Assembly (NCBI GenBank): GCA_900556665.1
Contig: USPX01000002.1
Location: forward strand, 1-32,980
Length of the DNA stretch: 32,980 nucleotides
Direction: 5' to 3'
Source: an uncultured Eubacteriales bacterium
GTDB taxonomy: Bacteria; Bacillota_A; Clostridia; Lachnospirales; Cellulosilyticaceae
Within the stretch, counting starts at the first letter, position 1; the number at the start of each line of letters is the position of its first letter. Under the pieces are notes generated by a model that was not told the origin of the DNA, made no database searches, and saw only the letters and a program-made list of their open reading frames with translations. This document shows positions 6,838 to 16,212 of the stretch, piece by piece. The position numbers and the translations under genes were made by a program.

Positions 6838-8082
6838 GTGCACCATAAAAAGAGGCTAAATCATATTATTATTGGGATTATTATGGCTTTCGCAGTTATT
6901 TCAGGGGGACTGTTATTAAGTATAGTACATAATATGCAAGATGAAGATACTATGGCAAGTGAGATGTTAAAGTCGTCTACAAAAGAATATAGTATTTGGA
7001 TACCAAGCGATTTAGATGAAACAATGGTTAAGAGTATTTATACCAGTTATGATGAAGAAAAATTAGGTGTAAAATTTAAGATTACAACGTTTAACACAGA
7101 TATTTATTATGACACATTAATTAATGCAGGCATTACAAATAAATTACCAGATATGTTTTATGTAGATAATAGACAGTGTTTAGAAAGCCTAGTAGAAATA
7201 GGTGGGGTAATGGATTTGAGTGAATATGTAACTACTCATCAGTTTGATAAAAATTTTAAAAAGGGTGCATTAGAAAGCTTTAAAGTAAATGGTAAGATCT
7301 ATGGATTACCAATTATGGGGGATGAAAATGTCTTATATTATAATGAAGATATATTTGAAAGTTGTAATATGACATATCCTACAACATATGAGGAATTTAT
7401 AGAAACTATAGTTAATTTTAAACAAGCACATATAATACCACTAGCTGTAGGAGGTGCTTCTCCAGAATGTGCAAAACGTTATTACTACATGATGCTAGAA
7501 AATTATCAAGATGTGGAATCAGCAACAGAAGCTTTTGAGAATTTAGTAGCGCTTGAACCATTTCAAGGTAAATATGAAGTTACGGAAGATAGGGATGCAC
7601 TAAGTGCTTTTATAAGAGGAGAAAGTGCTATGTTTTTAGGGACGAGTAAACAGGCAAGCTTATTAGAGAGAAATAAGATTGAAGAAAAGAGTTTTAAGGT
7701 TATACCTTGTCCTATTGGTGATAAGAAAGTGAGTTTTGGAAATTATGCATATGGTTTTGTACTAAGTAATAAGAGTACTTTTAATGATGAAAAGATAAAG
7801 ACATTTTATGAGAGATTTTCAAGAGATCTTTCATGGGAAGTATGTATTTTTAGAGGAAAGGCATTACCTGTTTATAATAATCAAATAACTAAGAAAACCC
7901 GTTTTACACTGCTAAATGATTGTAATGAAATCATGGAAGAAAAAGATGAAGAAGGCATAGTTAATGAATTCTTAGATGATATTTCACAAAAGGGGTTAAA
8001 AGATATTTATAGCGATCAAATCATGTCGCTTATCCAGAGGAAAATAGATAGTAAAACATTTTTAGAGACACTTGGTCTTTGA
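6838..8082 (+). CDS. Membrane-anchored extracellular solute-binding protein, family 1 (orphan)
   Basis: This protein of about 414 residues has the bilobal sugar-binding-protein pattern: an early EYSIWIPSDLDETMVKSIY strand-helix, KLPDMFYVDNRQCLESLVEIGGVMDLS, VNGKIYGLPIMGDENVLYYN (typical of family 1) and FIRGESAMFLGTSKQA. A positively charged N-terminus (MHHKKRLNH) is followed by one hydrophobic segment (about 9-28). There is no lipobox cysteine and no clear peptidase site, so it is probably anchored as a single-pass protein facing outside. The longest frame begins at GTG 6829, but AAGAGGTG (6824-6831) overlaps that codon and sits 6 bases before GTG 6838, so 6838 is chosen. No ABC permease or ATPase gene is nearby. 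With the kinase just upstream, a sensory role is more likely than uptake (inference). The ligand is unknown. Confidence 0.85.
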   Translation: MHHKKRLNHIIIGIIMAFAVISGGLLLSIVHNMQDEDTMASEMLKSSTKEYSIWIPSDLDETMVKSIYTSYDEEKLGVKFKITTFNTDIYYDTLINAGITNKLPDMFYVDNRQCLESLVEIGGVMDLSEYVTTHQFDKNFKKGALESFKVNGKIYGLPIMGDENVLYYNEDIFESCNMTYPTTYEEFIETIVNFKQAHIIPLAVGGASPECAKRYYYMMLENYQDVESATEAFENLVALEPFQGKYEVTEDRDALSAFIRGESAMFLGTSKQASLLERNKIEEKSFKVIPCPIGDKKVSFGNYAYGFVLSNKSTFNDEKIKTFYERFSRDLSWEVCIFRGKALPVYNNQITKKTRFTLLNDCNEIMEEKDEEGIVNEFLDDISQKGLKDIYSDQIMSLIQRKIDSKTFLETLGL

Positions 8083-8106
8083 TAAAATGTGGTATTGTGT
8101 TATAAT
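8079..8106 (+). promoter_or_regulatory. Promoter of the aconitase-family hydratase
   Basis: TTGATA (8079-8084) and TATAAT (8101-8106) are 16 bases apart, with an extended -10 TG (8098-8099). The -35 overlaps the stop codon of the binding-protein gene, which supports independent transcription of the hydratase. Confidence 0.6.
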
Positions 8107-8167
8107 TTAGTACAAAAGTATATTTTTATAAAAAATTTAAAATAATTTAGATTAGGGAGGCAGCAAG

Positions 8168-10462
8168 ATGGTAAAGTTATTTGATAGCGGAGTTTACCTT
8201 GTAAATGGTAGAGAAATTGTAGCAGATAGCCAAGATGCAAAACAAGAATTAATGCATAAATATGGTGTTACAGTAGAATCAAAAGAGGCAGCAAGCGAAA
8301 ATACAATGGCTTATGGTATTTTAAAAGCACATAATACTTCTGATAGTATGGATAAATTAAAAATCAGATTTGATGCAATGGCTTCTCATGATATTACTTA
8401 TGTAGGGATTATTCAAACAGCAAGAGCTAGTGGGCTTACAGAATTTCCATTACCATATGTTTTAACAAACTGCCATAACAGTCTTTGTGCAGTAGGTGGA
8501 ACAATTAATGAAGATGACCATATGTTTGGCCTTTCAGCAGCTAAAAAATATGGTGGTATTTATGTACCAGCCCATCAAGCTGTTATTCACCAATTCATGC
8601 GTGAAATGATGAGTGGTTGCGGTAGAATGATTTTAGGTTCAGATAGCCATACACGTTATGGTGCACTTGGAACAATGGCAATCGGTGAAGGTGGTGGAGA
8701 ACTTGCTAAACAACTTCTTCGCAAAACATATGATGTAAATCGTCCAGGAGTTGTGGCTGTATATTTAACAGGCGCACCAACTAAAGGCGTAGGACCTCAA
8801 GACGTGGCGCTTGCAATCATTGGTGCAGTATTCAAAAATGGTTATGTTAAAAATAAAGTAATGGAATTCGTTGGGGACGGTATCCAAAATCTTAGCGTAG
8901 AATACAGAAATGGTATCGACGTTATGACTACAGAAACAACATGTCTTTCTTCAATTTGGGAAACAGATCATGCAGTAGAAGAATACTTCGATATGCATGG
9001 CAGAAAGGAAGCTTATAAAGAACTTAAACCAGGTAAGGTAGCTTATTATGATGGTGCAATCATCGTAGATTTATCAAAAGTTAAACCTATGATTGCTTTA
9101 CCATTCCACCCAAGTAATACATATACAATCGAAGAGCTTAATGCAAACTTAGATGAAATCTTAGCTAAAGTAGAAAAAGAAGCTGCTGAAAAATTTGCAA
9201 GCTCTAAAGCACACTTTACATTAAGAGATAAAATCATTAATGGTAGATTACAAGTACAACAAGGTGTCATCGCTGGATGCGCTGGTGGTACATATGACAA
9301 CATCTGTGATGCAGCAGATATTTTAAGAGGCAGCACAATCGGTAGTGGTGAATATGCACTTAGCGTATATCCATCAAGTCAACCTACATTTATGAGTCTC
9401 CTTAAAAATGGTTCAATCGCTGATCTTATGGCAGCTGGTGCAACAATTAGAACAGCATTCTGTGGTCCATGCTTTGGTGCTGGAGATGTGCCTCCTAATA
9501 ATGGACTTAGTATTCGTCACTCTACACGTAACTTCCCTAACCGTGAAGGTTCTAAACCAAGCGATGGTCAACTTTCAGGCGTTGCACTTATGGATGCTAG
9601 AAGTATTGCAGCAACTTCACTTAATGGTGGTAAACTTACAGCAGCGACAGATATTGATGTAAACTTTACAAAACCTAAATACTTCTTTGATAAATCTATC
9701 TATGAAACACGTTGCTATAATGGTGTAGGCAAAGCAGATAAAGAAGCAGAACTTAAGTTTGGTCCAAACATTACAGACTGGCCAGAGATGTCAAATCTCA
9801 CAGATAATCTTGTCCTTAAAGTAGTTGCAGAAATCGATGATGCAGTTACAACAACAGATGAACTTATTCCATCAGGTGAAACATCAAGTTATCGTTCAAA
9901 TCCACTTCGTTTAGCAGAGTTCACACTTTCTCGTCGTGTACCAGAATATGTGGGACGTGCAAAAGAAGTACAAAAAGCTGAGACAGCAAGACTCGCTGGT
10001 AACAATCCAGTAGAAGCACTTCCAGAATTAGAAGCTGTATTTGAAAAGATTAAAGCTTTAGCAGGATTTGAAAATATTGATCCTAAAGCAACAGGTATTG
10101 GTAGTACAATTTATGCCAATAAACCAGGAGATGGTTCAGCTCGTGAACAAGCTGCATCTTGTCAAAAAGTATTAGGTGGTTGGGCAAATATCGCAAGAGA
10201 ATATGCTACAAAACGTTATCGTTCTAACCTTATTAACTGGGGTATGTTACCATTTACATTAGATGAAGAACAAGTATTTACAAATGGTGATTATATCTTT
10301 GTGCCAGGTATTAGAGAGGCAGTAGCAAATAAAGTAGCAAGCATTAAAGCTTATGTAATTGGAGAAACAACTAAAACATTCAACCTTACATTAAGTGATT
10401 TAACAGATGATGAAAGAGCAATTATTTTAGCAGGTTGCTTAATTAATTATTATAGAGATTAA
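8168..10462 (+). CDS. Aconitase-family hydratase (YbhJ-like)
   Basis: This 764-residue cytosolic enzyme is of the aconitase superfamily. GSDSHT (157-162) matches the family's GTDSHT motif. The three 4Fe-4S ligands are Cys371 (in [11 protein letters not shown]), Cys432 and Cys435 (in [10 protein letters not shown]). GSAREQAA (656-663) corresponds to the substrate-binding GSSRxxA loop of the C-terminal swivel domain, and the [12 protein letters not shown] stretch near 685-696 is also typical. It differs from standard AcnA/AcnB in length and in the first cysteine motif, and resembles the uncharacterised group typified by E. coli YbhJ. The reaction is therefore given only as hydration/dehydration of a carboxylic acid; citrate/isocitrate is possible but unproven. 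AGGGAGG lies 6 bases before the ATG. Codon use in the gene body favours C-ending and preferred codons more than its neighbours, suggesting high expression. It stands alone with a promoter and terminator. Confidence 0.85.
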   Translation: MVKLFDSGVYLVNGREIVADSQDAKQELMHKYGVTVESKEAASENTMAYGILKAHNTSDSMDKLKIRFDAMASHDITYVGIIQTARASGLTEFPLPYVLTNCHNSLCAVGGTINEDDHMFGLSAAKKYGGIYVPAHQAVIHQFMREMMSGCGRMILGSDSHTRYGALGTMAIGEGGGELAKQLLRKTYDVNRPGVVAVYLTGAPTKGVGPQDVALAIIGAVFKNGYVKNKVMEFVGDGIQNLSVEYRNGIDVMTTETTCLSSIWETDHAVEEYFDMHGRKEAYKELKPGKVAYYDGAIIVDLSKVKPMIALPFHPSNTYTIEELNANLDEILAKVEKEAAEKFASSKAHFTLRDKIINGRLQVQQGVIAGCAGGTYDNICDAADILRGSTIGSGEYALSVYPSSQPTFMSLLKNGSIADLMAAGATIRTAFCGPCFGAGDVPPNNGLSIRHSTRNFPNREGSKPSDGQLSGVALMDARSIAATSLNGGKLTAATDIDVNFTKPKYFFDKSIYETRCYNGVGKADKEAELKFGPNITDWPEMSNLTDNLVLKVVAEIDDAVTTTDELIPSGETSSYRSNPLRLAEFTLSRRVPEYVGRAKEVQKAETARLAGNNPVEALPELEAVFEKIKALAGFENIDPKATGIGSTIYANKPGDGSAREQAASCQKVLGGWANIAREYATKRYRSNLINWGMLPFTLDEEQVFTNGDYIFVPGIREAVANKVASIKAYVIGETTKTFNLTLSDLTDDERAIILAGCLINYYRD

Positions 10463-10474
10463 TAGAAAGTAATT

Positions 10475-10513
10475 AAAGGAGTACAAACTAACAAATGTTG
10501 GTGTACTCCTTTT
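10475..10513 (+). terminator. Intrinsic terminator of the hydratase gene
   Basis: AAAGGAGTACA (10475-10485) pairs with TGTACTCCTTT (10502-10512). A second helix inside (ACTAACA with TGTTGGT) makes the hairpin long, and a short T run follows. Confidence 0.8.
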
Positions 10514-10557
10514 AAATGTATTTAATATGAATAAATTAAATTATTTGGGGGTAAAAA

Positions 10558-10749
10558 ATGATAGGTTTTATACTTTATTTAAGTGTTCCATTTATAGCAT
10601 TAGTAGCACTTCTTATTTTTGCGCTTTTGCGTAAAGTGAAGAAGGAGGAGGGAAAACCTTATAGGATTTGGGAGGTATTATTTGGGTTATCTCTTATGAT
10701 TGTAGTTGTTTGGGTTATAGTCTTTGTAAAAGTAGGATTCTTTAGTTAA
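10558..10749 (+). CDS. Small two-helix membrane protein
   Basis: This 63-residue hypothetical protein has two hydrophobic segments (about 4-25 and 40-59) joined by a basic, polar loop (RKVKKEEGKPYR). GGGGGT precedes the ATG at a normal distance, and the codon use fits its neighbours, so it is likely real. I do not recognise a family. It lies between the hydratase terminator and the phosphate transporter, 153 bases before the latter with no terminator between them. Co-transcription with the transporter is possible. Confidence 0.65.
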   Translation: MIGFILYLSVPFIALVALLIFALLRKVKKEEGKPYRIWEVLFGLSLMIVVVWVIVFVKVGFFS

Positions 10750-10814
10750 TAGGTATAACATATATAGGACAAGCATAACATGAAATAGGTAGGGAAAAGC
10801 ATATCTATATAGAT

Positions 10815-10831
10815 TTAACATAGATTTAATA
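10815..10831 (+). promoter_or_regulatory. Possible PhoP/PhoB half-box pair
   Basis: TTAACA (10815-10820) and TTAATA (10826-10831) form a direct repeat with the 11-base period of PhoP boxes, 72 bases upstream of the Na/phosphate transporter. Full activity in Bacillus needs four such repeats and only two are clear here, so the call is weak. Confidence 0.25.
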
Positions 10832-10902
10832 TAAATATAGCCTGAATTTAAAGGGGATTTAGTAAAGTCTTAAGAGAAGAAAGATGAAAATGGAGGCTTA
10901 AG

Positions 10903-12540
10903 ATGGAAATTAGTGATGGATTAAAATTACTAGGAGGCTTAGCACTTTTCTTATATGGTATGAAGAAGATGAGTGAAGGCTTAGAAGAGGCTGCCGGCAA
11001 CAAGCTTAAGAAGATTCTAGAGAAGCTAACGAGTAACCGATTCATGGGAATTATAGTAGGGGCGATTATTACAGCAATTATTCAAAGCTCATCAGCGACT
11101 ACAGTTATGACAGTAGGATTTGTTAATTCAGGACTTATGAAGCTAGAGCAAGCAGTGTGGGTAATTATGGGTGCCAATATAGGGACTACAATTACAGGGC
11201 AATTAGTTGCTTTAGACATAGGAACTATTGCACCACTTATAGCTTTTATTGGTGTTATTATTATTATGATTGCTAAAGAACAACGTATGTCATGTATTGG
11301 TGAAATTGTGACAGGCTTAGGTGTATTATTCATTGGTATGAAATATATGGGCGATGCCATGGCACCACTTAGAGAGTCACAAAAGTTTATTAGTATCATG
11401 ACAAGTTTCTCCAATCCACTTTATGGGATTATGGCAGGTATGATTTTTACGGCAATTATTCAAAGTTCATCAGCCTCTATTGGGATTTTACAGACATTAG
11501 CTATATCAGGACTTATAGGTTTTGATGGAGCAGTTTATGTGTTGTTTGGGCAAAATATAGGAACTTGTATTACAGCTATATTTGCAAGTATTGGTGCAAA
11601 TAAAAATGCTAAACGTACTACAGTTATTCATTTATTATTTAATACTATAGGAACATTTATTTTCGTACCGTTATGTATGTTCTTACCGATAACAGACATT
11701 GTAGCAAGTTGGACACCTGATAATATAGCAGGTCAAATTGCCAACATGCACACAGTATTTAATATAGCAACAACATTATTACTTGCACCATTTGGCATAT
11801 ATCTTACTAAGTTAGCCATTAAAATATTACCAGGTGAAGATGAGAAAGAAGCAAAAATGCAACTTAAGTATGTAAATGAACATAACATTGGTGGTACAGC
11901 CATTGCCATTTCAGAGATTTATCATGAAGTAGGACATATGCTTATTATTGCAATGGAAAATGTTAAAGATGCCTTTGAGACGATTATTCAAGATAGTGAT
12001 AAGAATCTAAAAACTATTAATGAAAAAGAAGAGTACCTAGACTATTTAAATACAGAAATTACAAGATATATTTCTAAAGTATCTGCTTATGAAGTTCCAG
12101 AAAAGGATGCAAATAAAATTAATACACTATTTAAAATAACCGGTGATATTGAACGAATCGGTGATCATGCATTAAACATTGCAGAATACATACTCATTAT
12201 TGATGAAAAAGATATTAAGTTAACAAGTGATGCAAAAAGGGAACTTTTAAGATTACGTAATAATATACTTGAAAGTTTAAAGGCAGTTACAATTGTAGAT
12301 GCAAGTAACTTAATAGAGGTTTTAGAAAAGATTACAGCTTCAGAAGAAGCTATAGATGAGATGTGCCTAGAGTTTAGACAAAACCAGATTGATCGTATGA
12401 ATGAGAAGGCATGTACAGTAGAGGCCTGTGTTATTTATAGCGAACTTCTCACTGATATTGAGAGAATATCAGACCATCTTATGAATATTATTGAAGGCTG
12501 TAAGCGTGGTAATTTAACATTTAAAAATAAAATATCATAG
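10903..12540 (+). CDS. Na+/phosphate cotransporter family protein with PhoU-like domain
   Basis: This 545-residue protein is of the NptA/YjbB type. The membrane part contains two inverted Na_Pi_cotrans repeats, each with the signature QSSSA (Gln61-Ser64 in AIIQSSSATTVMT and Gln187-Ser190 in AIIQSSSASIGIL), and helices up to about residue 315. The cytoplasmic remainder (about 335-540) is helical and PhoU-like, with the paired motifs FKITGDIERIGDHALNIAEY and YSELLTDIERISDHLMNIIE. The E/D-rich helices of this type bind metal clusters in PhoU proteins. The protein probably moves inorganic phosphate with sodium; the direction is uncertain in this family. GGAGG lies 7 bases before the ATG. A possible Pho half-box pair lies upstream. 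A bidirectional terminator follows. Confidence 0.92.
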   Translation: MEISDGLKLLGGLALFLYGMKKMSEGLEEAAGNKLKKILEKLTSNRFMGIIVGAIITAIIQSSSATTVMTVGFVNSGLMKLEQAVWVIMGANIGTTITGQLVALDIGTIAPLIAFIGVIIIMIAKEQRMSCIGEIVTGLGVLFIGMKYMGDAMAPLRESQKFISIMTSFSNPLYGIMAGMIFTAIIQSSSASIGILQTLAISGLIGFDGAVYVLFGQNIGTCITAIFASIGANKNAKRTTVIHLLFNTIGTFIFVPLCMFLPITDIVASWTPDNIAGQIANMHTVFNIATTLLLAPFGIYLTKLAIKILPGEDEKEAKMQLKYVNEHNIGGTAIAISEIYHEVGHMLIIAMENVKDAFETIIQDSDKNLKTINEKEEYLDYLNTEITRYISKVSAYEVPEKDANKINTLFKITGDIERIGDHALNIAEYILIIDEKDIKLTSDAKRELLRLRNNILESLKAVTIVDASNLIEVLEKITASEEAIDEMCLEFRQNQIDRMNEKACTVEACVIYSELLTDIERISDHLMNIIEGCKRGNLTFKNKIS

Positions 12541-12574
12541 AAGCATTTTATAGAACAATAAAGACGAACAAAAT

Positions 12575-12615
12575 AATAGCCGTAATGCATTTTTGTGGGA
12601 TGCATTACGGCTATT
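12575..12615. terminator. Bidirectional terminator between the transporter and phospholipase-like genes
   Basis: A perfect 16-bp stem (12575-12590 with 12600-12615, core AGCCGTAATGCAT) with a 9-base loop sits between convergent genes. T-rich stretches follow on both strands but are interrupted. Confidence 0.8.
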
Positions 12616-12619
12616 TATC

Positions 12620-13618
12620 TTAGTAAAATACTTTTATGTCTGGAGAAAAGTATTTCATTGGTCTTGTATCATCGGTATTTAAACCTGTTAAGTAAGAATG
12701 GTTTGGAACATAACATCTAAACTCTTCAGTGGATAAATTAGAAGTTGCAAAGTCGTACGTTGCTAAAAGGAGTGATGTACTTTTTTTAGTGGCATTTCTA
12801 AGTAAATCATAAAAACTGAAGGTATAGACATTACCTGTTACTGGATGTAGCCAAACATGTCTAGATTTATTTAAGTAATCCACATCAGGGTTAATACAGT
12901 GGAAGTATGAAAAGGTTGTTGCATAAGTACTAATTTGTTTTGGTAGAAGTGGTGAAGCAAAATTTGCAAAAACCTTTTTCGCCCCAAGTTGGTCATAAGT
13001 TAGTTTAAAGTAAGTACGTGTATCTTCATAAGAAGTACTAAAAAGCTTACCACCACCATTAATGCCATAGAGTAGAAAGAGCATTTCATCATATAAGTTT
13101 ACAATACTTGTAGGAATAGATATATCCTTTAAGATATGTTTATGAATTTTAAACCGAGAAGCTTTTATACCAAACTTTTCTTCACAGAGAATACTATCAA
13201 TAGCAATTTCTATCTTTTTATGAAGTCCTTTGTATTTATAAGTTTCTGGTTGCCCTTCTATATAGCGCCCACCTAAATAAAAGATATAAGGATGAGCAAG
13301 TCCATCTAAAATGTAATGGCATAAGAAGCCGCTTAAATAACTTAAGGTTTCTTGAAATTCTTTAGAATTAGTGTCATATTTTCTAACATGACACAATGCA
13401 GATACTAAAAAGTCCCCTGTTTTTTCAGTATGCATGCGAGAGGCAACAGATGCTTTACTGCCGTTTAAGCCTAAATGATGATAATAAATAGGGTCTGGAC
13501 CTTGAAGCCCTATTAAAAATATGTCGAGATTCTCTTTTATAATTTTATATAAAGGAGATTGTTTGATATTATGTGCAGTATCTAGTCCAAAAATGTAATG
13601 AGTGATGATATCTGGCAT
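12620..13618 (-). CDS. Zinc-dependent phospholipase C family protein
   Basis: This 332-residue protein carries the zinc-dependent phospholipase C/S1-P1 nuclease-like pattern in its first 120 residues: MPDIITHYIFG (His7), AHNI (His16), GPDPIYYHHLG (Asp42, His47-His48), RMHTEKTGDF (His63) and GFLCHYILDGLAHPYIF (His101, Asp105, His109). These are the expected zinc ligands. There is no signal peptide, unlike secreted clostridial phospholipases, so this is the intracellular subgroup whose substrate is not known. Residues 120-332 have no assigned domain. AGGAG lies 10 bases before the ATG on the minus strand. The gene is single and convergent with the phosphate transporter. Phospholipase activity is inferred from the family only. 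Confidence 0.85.
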   Translation of the reverse strand: MPDIITHYIFGLDTAHNIKQSPLYKIIKENLDIFLIGLQGPDPIYYHHLGLNGSKASVASRMHTEKTGDFLVSALCHVRKYDTNSKEFQETLSYLSGFLCHYILDGLAHPYIFYLGGRYIEGQPETYKYKGLHKKIEIAIDSILCEEKFGIKASRFKIHKHILKDISIPTSIVNLYDEMLFLLYGINGGGKLFSTSYEDTRTYFKLTYDQLGAKKVFANFASPLLPKQISTYATTFSYFHCINPDVDYLNKSRHVWLHPVTGNVYTFSFYDLLRNATKKSTSLLLATYDFATSNLSTEEFRCYVPNHSYLTGLNTDDTRPMKYFSPDIKVFY

Positions 13619-13695
13619 GTAAAAAACTCCTTTTTCTACTTCAATATAATAAGTATAGCATTTAATGATTTTATACGATAGGGTGAGAATTTAAT

Positions 13696-13725
13696 AAAAA
13701 AAAACTCCCACGAACAGGAGTTTTT
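13696..13725 (-). terminator. Intrinsic terminator of tagO
   Basis: On the minus strand, AAAACTCC pairs with GGAGTTTT around an 8-base loop and runs into a tract of nine or more T. It starts about 10 bases past the tagO stop. Confidence 0.85.
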
Positions 13726-13733
13726 GGATAGAA

Positions 13734-14792
13734 TTAATTCTCTTTATCTTTGTTGAAAGAAGTCATTTTGCGAACTGTAAAATATAATAAAATTGCCATA
13801 GCAATGAAGACTAAAACAGCGAATTTTAGGTCATGGCTAAAGAAAGCAATTGCAGTAAGTCCAAGTACGCTACTTACGCCATAGAGTGTAACAACGGCCT
13901 GTTTATGTGTATAGCCATTATCCACGAGGCGATGATGTAAGTGACCGCGGTCAGCAGACATAATAGGTTTACCCGCTAAAAATCTTCTGATAATCGCAAA
14001 TGCTGTATCGAAGATAGGAAGTCCAAGTACAAGGACTGCAACGAAAATAGTTGCTACAGTATAACCTTTTAATAAACCAAGTACCGATGTGATTCCAAGT
14101 GTAAAGCCAAGGAATGTAGAACCTGTATCTCCCATGAAAATAGAAGCTGGGTTAAAGTTATAAGGTAAAAATCCCATACAAGAACCAGCAAGAGTTGCTG
14201 TTAAAAGTGTAGCTGGTGGGAAACCTGCTTTAATAGAAAGAACCATGAGGCAAAGTGAAGCGATAGAAGAAACACCCGCTGCAAGTCCATCTAAACCATC
14301 AATTAAGTTAACTGCGTTTGTAATGGCTACAAGCCAAATGATAGTAGCTGGAATAGATAAAAGGTTTGTATAAACAGGATTATCACCAATGAAAGGAATA
14401 GAGAAGAAGTCTATTCTAATCCCACATAAAGCTACGATAGTAGCAGCTACTAATTGAATGATAAATTTAATTTTTGCATTTAATTCATAGATATCATCAA
14501 AGAATCCAAGAACAAAGATAATACCACATCCAAGAACGATACCTATGATTTGTTTAATGTTTGTTAAAGGCATTTTCCATGTAACAAGTAAGAATGAAAT
14601 CATGAAGCCAGTAAAAATCGCAATACCTCCCATTCGTGGAATAGGTTTACTATGCATATCACGTTTTCTAGGTTTAGCAATTGCCCCTACTTTAAAGGCA
14701 ATTTTTTTTGCTACAGGAGTCATGAAAAAAGATATAGAAAATGCCAATATAAAAGCTATAAAAGATAACGAAATGTAGCCTATATTGCCCAT
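13734..14792 (-). CDS. tagO: Undecaprenyl-phosphate GlcNAc-1-phosphate transferase
   Basis: This integral membrane glycosyltransferase of the MraY/WecA family has about eleven hydrophobic segments. Motifs in order are KPRKRDMHSKPIPRMGGIAI, the DDxxD-like GFFDDIYEL, NAVNLIDGLDGLAAG, FNPASIFMGDTGSTFLGF and the C-terminal SADRGHLHHRLVDNGY, whose HLHH fits the WecA/TagO carbohydrate-recognition loop rather than MraY. It would transfer GlcNAc-1-P from UDP-GlcNAc to undecaprenyl phosphate, the first step of teichoic acid or other cell-wall glycopolymer synthesis. The longest frame starts at ATG 14801, but AAGGAG (14802-14807) touches that codon; ATG 14792, 9 bases away, is chosen (352 residues). 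It follows sua5-rpiB-upp, an order common in clostridia, though separated from upp by a hairpin. Confidence 0.9.
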   Translation of the reverse strand: MGNIGYISLSFIAFILAFSISFFMTPVAKKIAFKVGAIAKPRKRDMHSKPIPRMGGIAIFTGFMISFLLVTWKMPLTNIKQIIGIVLGCGIIFVLGFFDDIYELNAKIKFIIQLVAATIVALCGIRIDFFSIPFIGDNPVYTNLLSIPATIIWLVAITNAVNLIDGLDGLAAGVSSIASLCLMVLSIKAGFPPATLLTATLAGSCMGFLPYNFNPASIFMGDTGSTFLGFTLGITSVLGLLKGYTVATIFVAVLVLGLPIFDTAFAIIRRFLAGKPIMSADRGHLHHRLVDNGYTHKQAVVTLYGVSSVLGLTAIAFFSHDLKFAVLVFIAMAILLYFTVRKMTSFNKDKEN

Positions 14793-14911
14793 AAAGTTCA
14801 TCTCCTTAAATATGTAAAAAATTTAGTACTAATAGGGTTAGTTTATTAGTGCTATTCTATTCAAACTTTAGGAGGTGTTAAATATTACATAAAACACACT
14901 CCTGATAAATC

Positions 14912-14956
14912 TAGCTCACATTTTATGAGCATAGTATGCCTGTAAAATGTGAGCTA
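14912..14956 (-). terminator. Compound hairpin downstream of upp
   Basis: The 14-bp perfect arms TAGCTCACATTTTA and TAAAATGTGAGCTA enclose a second small palindrome, GCATA-G-TATGC. It sits 14 bases past the upp stop. No good T run follows on either strand, so it may be a weak terminator, an mRNA-stabilising stem or a partial read-through point into tagO. Confidence 0.5.
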
Positions 14957-14970
14957 AAATTTAAAAATTG

Positions 14971-15606
<636 letters not shown>

Positions 15607-15646
15607 TTATTCCTCCTAGCAATTGTTGTAAGTAAATTCTTTAATC

Positions 15647-16078
15647 TTATAATTCTTCTATTTTAGCGATACGTTTAATATGACGTTCTTCATTAGAGAA
15701 AGGTGTTGATAAGAATGTGTCAACTACCTTAATAGCATGAGAAGGACCAATAACGCGGCCACCTAAAGCAATAATGTTTGTATCATTGTGAAGACGAGTT
15801 GCTTCAGCAGAAAATACATCATGACAAAGGGCACATCTAATACCAGGAATTTTGTTTGCTGCAATAGAAATACCAATGCCTGTACCGCAGATTAATACAC
15901 CTTTTTCAGCTTCGCCGCTTAATACAGCTTCAGCTACAAGTTTTGCATAATCTGGATAGTCAACAGCTTCCGTTGTCATACATCCATAATCTTTGAATGG
16001 TGTACCATTCTCTTTAAAATGAGCGATAATTTCTTGTTTGAGTGCGAAACCACCGTGGTCGCATGCAATTGCTATCAT
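15647..16078 (-). CDS. rpiB: Ribose-5-phosphate isomerase B
   Basis: This 143-residue RpiB/LacAB-family isomerase interconverts ribose-5-phosphate and ribulose-5-phosphate in the pentose phosphate pathway. The N-terminal MIAIACDHGGFALK holds Asp7-His8. The catalytic Cys64 lies in LICGTGIGISIAANK, and RLHNDTNIIALGGR (95-108) is the phosphate-binding part with His97. The Cys at the base position and the DHGG start favour RpiB over LacA/LacB. GGAGGAAC lies 5-10 bases before the ATG. It sits between sua5 and upp, as in many Firmicutes. Confidence 0.96.
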   Translation of the reverse strand: MIAIACDHGGFALKQEIIAHFKENGTPFKDYGCMTTEAVDYPDYAKLVAEAVLSGEAEKGVLICGTGIGISIAANKIPGIRCALCHDVFSAEATRLHNDTNIIALGGRVIGPSHAIKVVDTFLSTPFSNEERHIKRIAKIEEL

Positions 16079-16212
16079 AATAGTTCCTCCGATTATTTAG
16101 TTTTAAATTTGATTTCAAAGTTACTTAATTACTTAGACATCATAACTACTATAATATATTTTAGAAATTTGTAAAGCTTTATTAACTTTAATATTTTATA
16201 GAAGTAGATGGA

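Noticed and set aside
9046..9662. Long frames in alternative reading frames inside the hydratase, amylase and ATPase genes
   Set aside because: They lack ribosome binding sites and lie entirely within well-supported genes; they follow from codon bias in the real frames.
10755..10780. Two ATAACA copies as further Pho-box repeats
   Set aside because: They are 20 bases apart, which does not fit the 11-base period.
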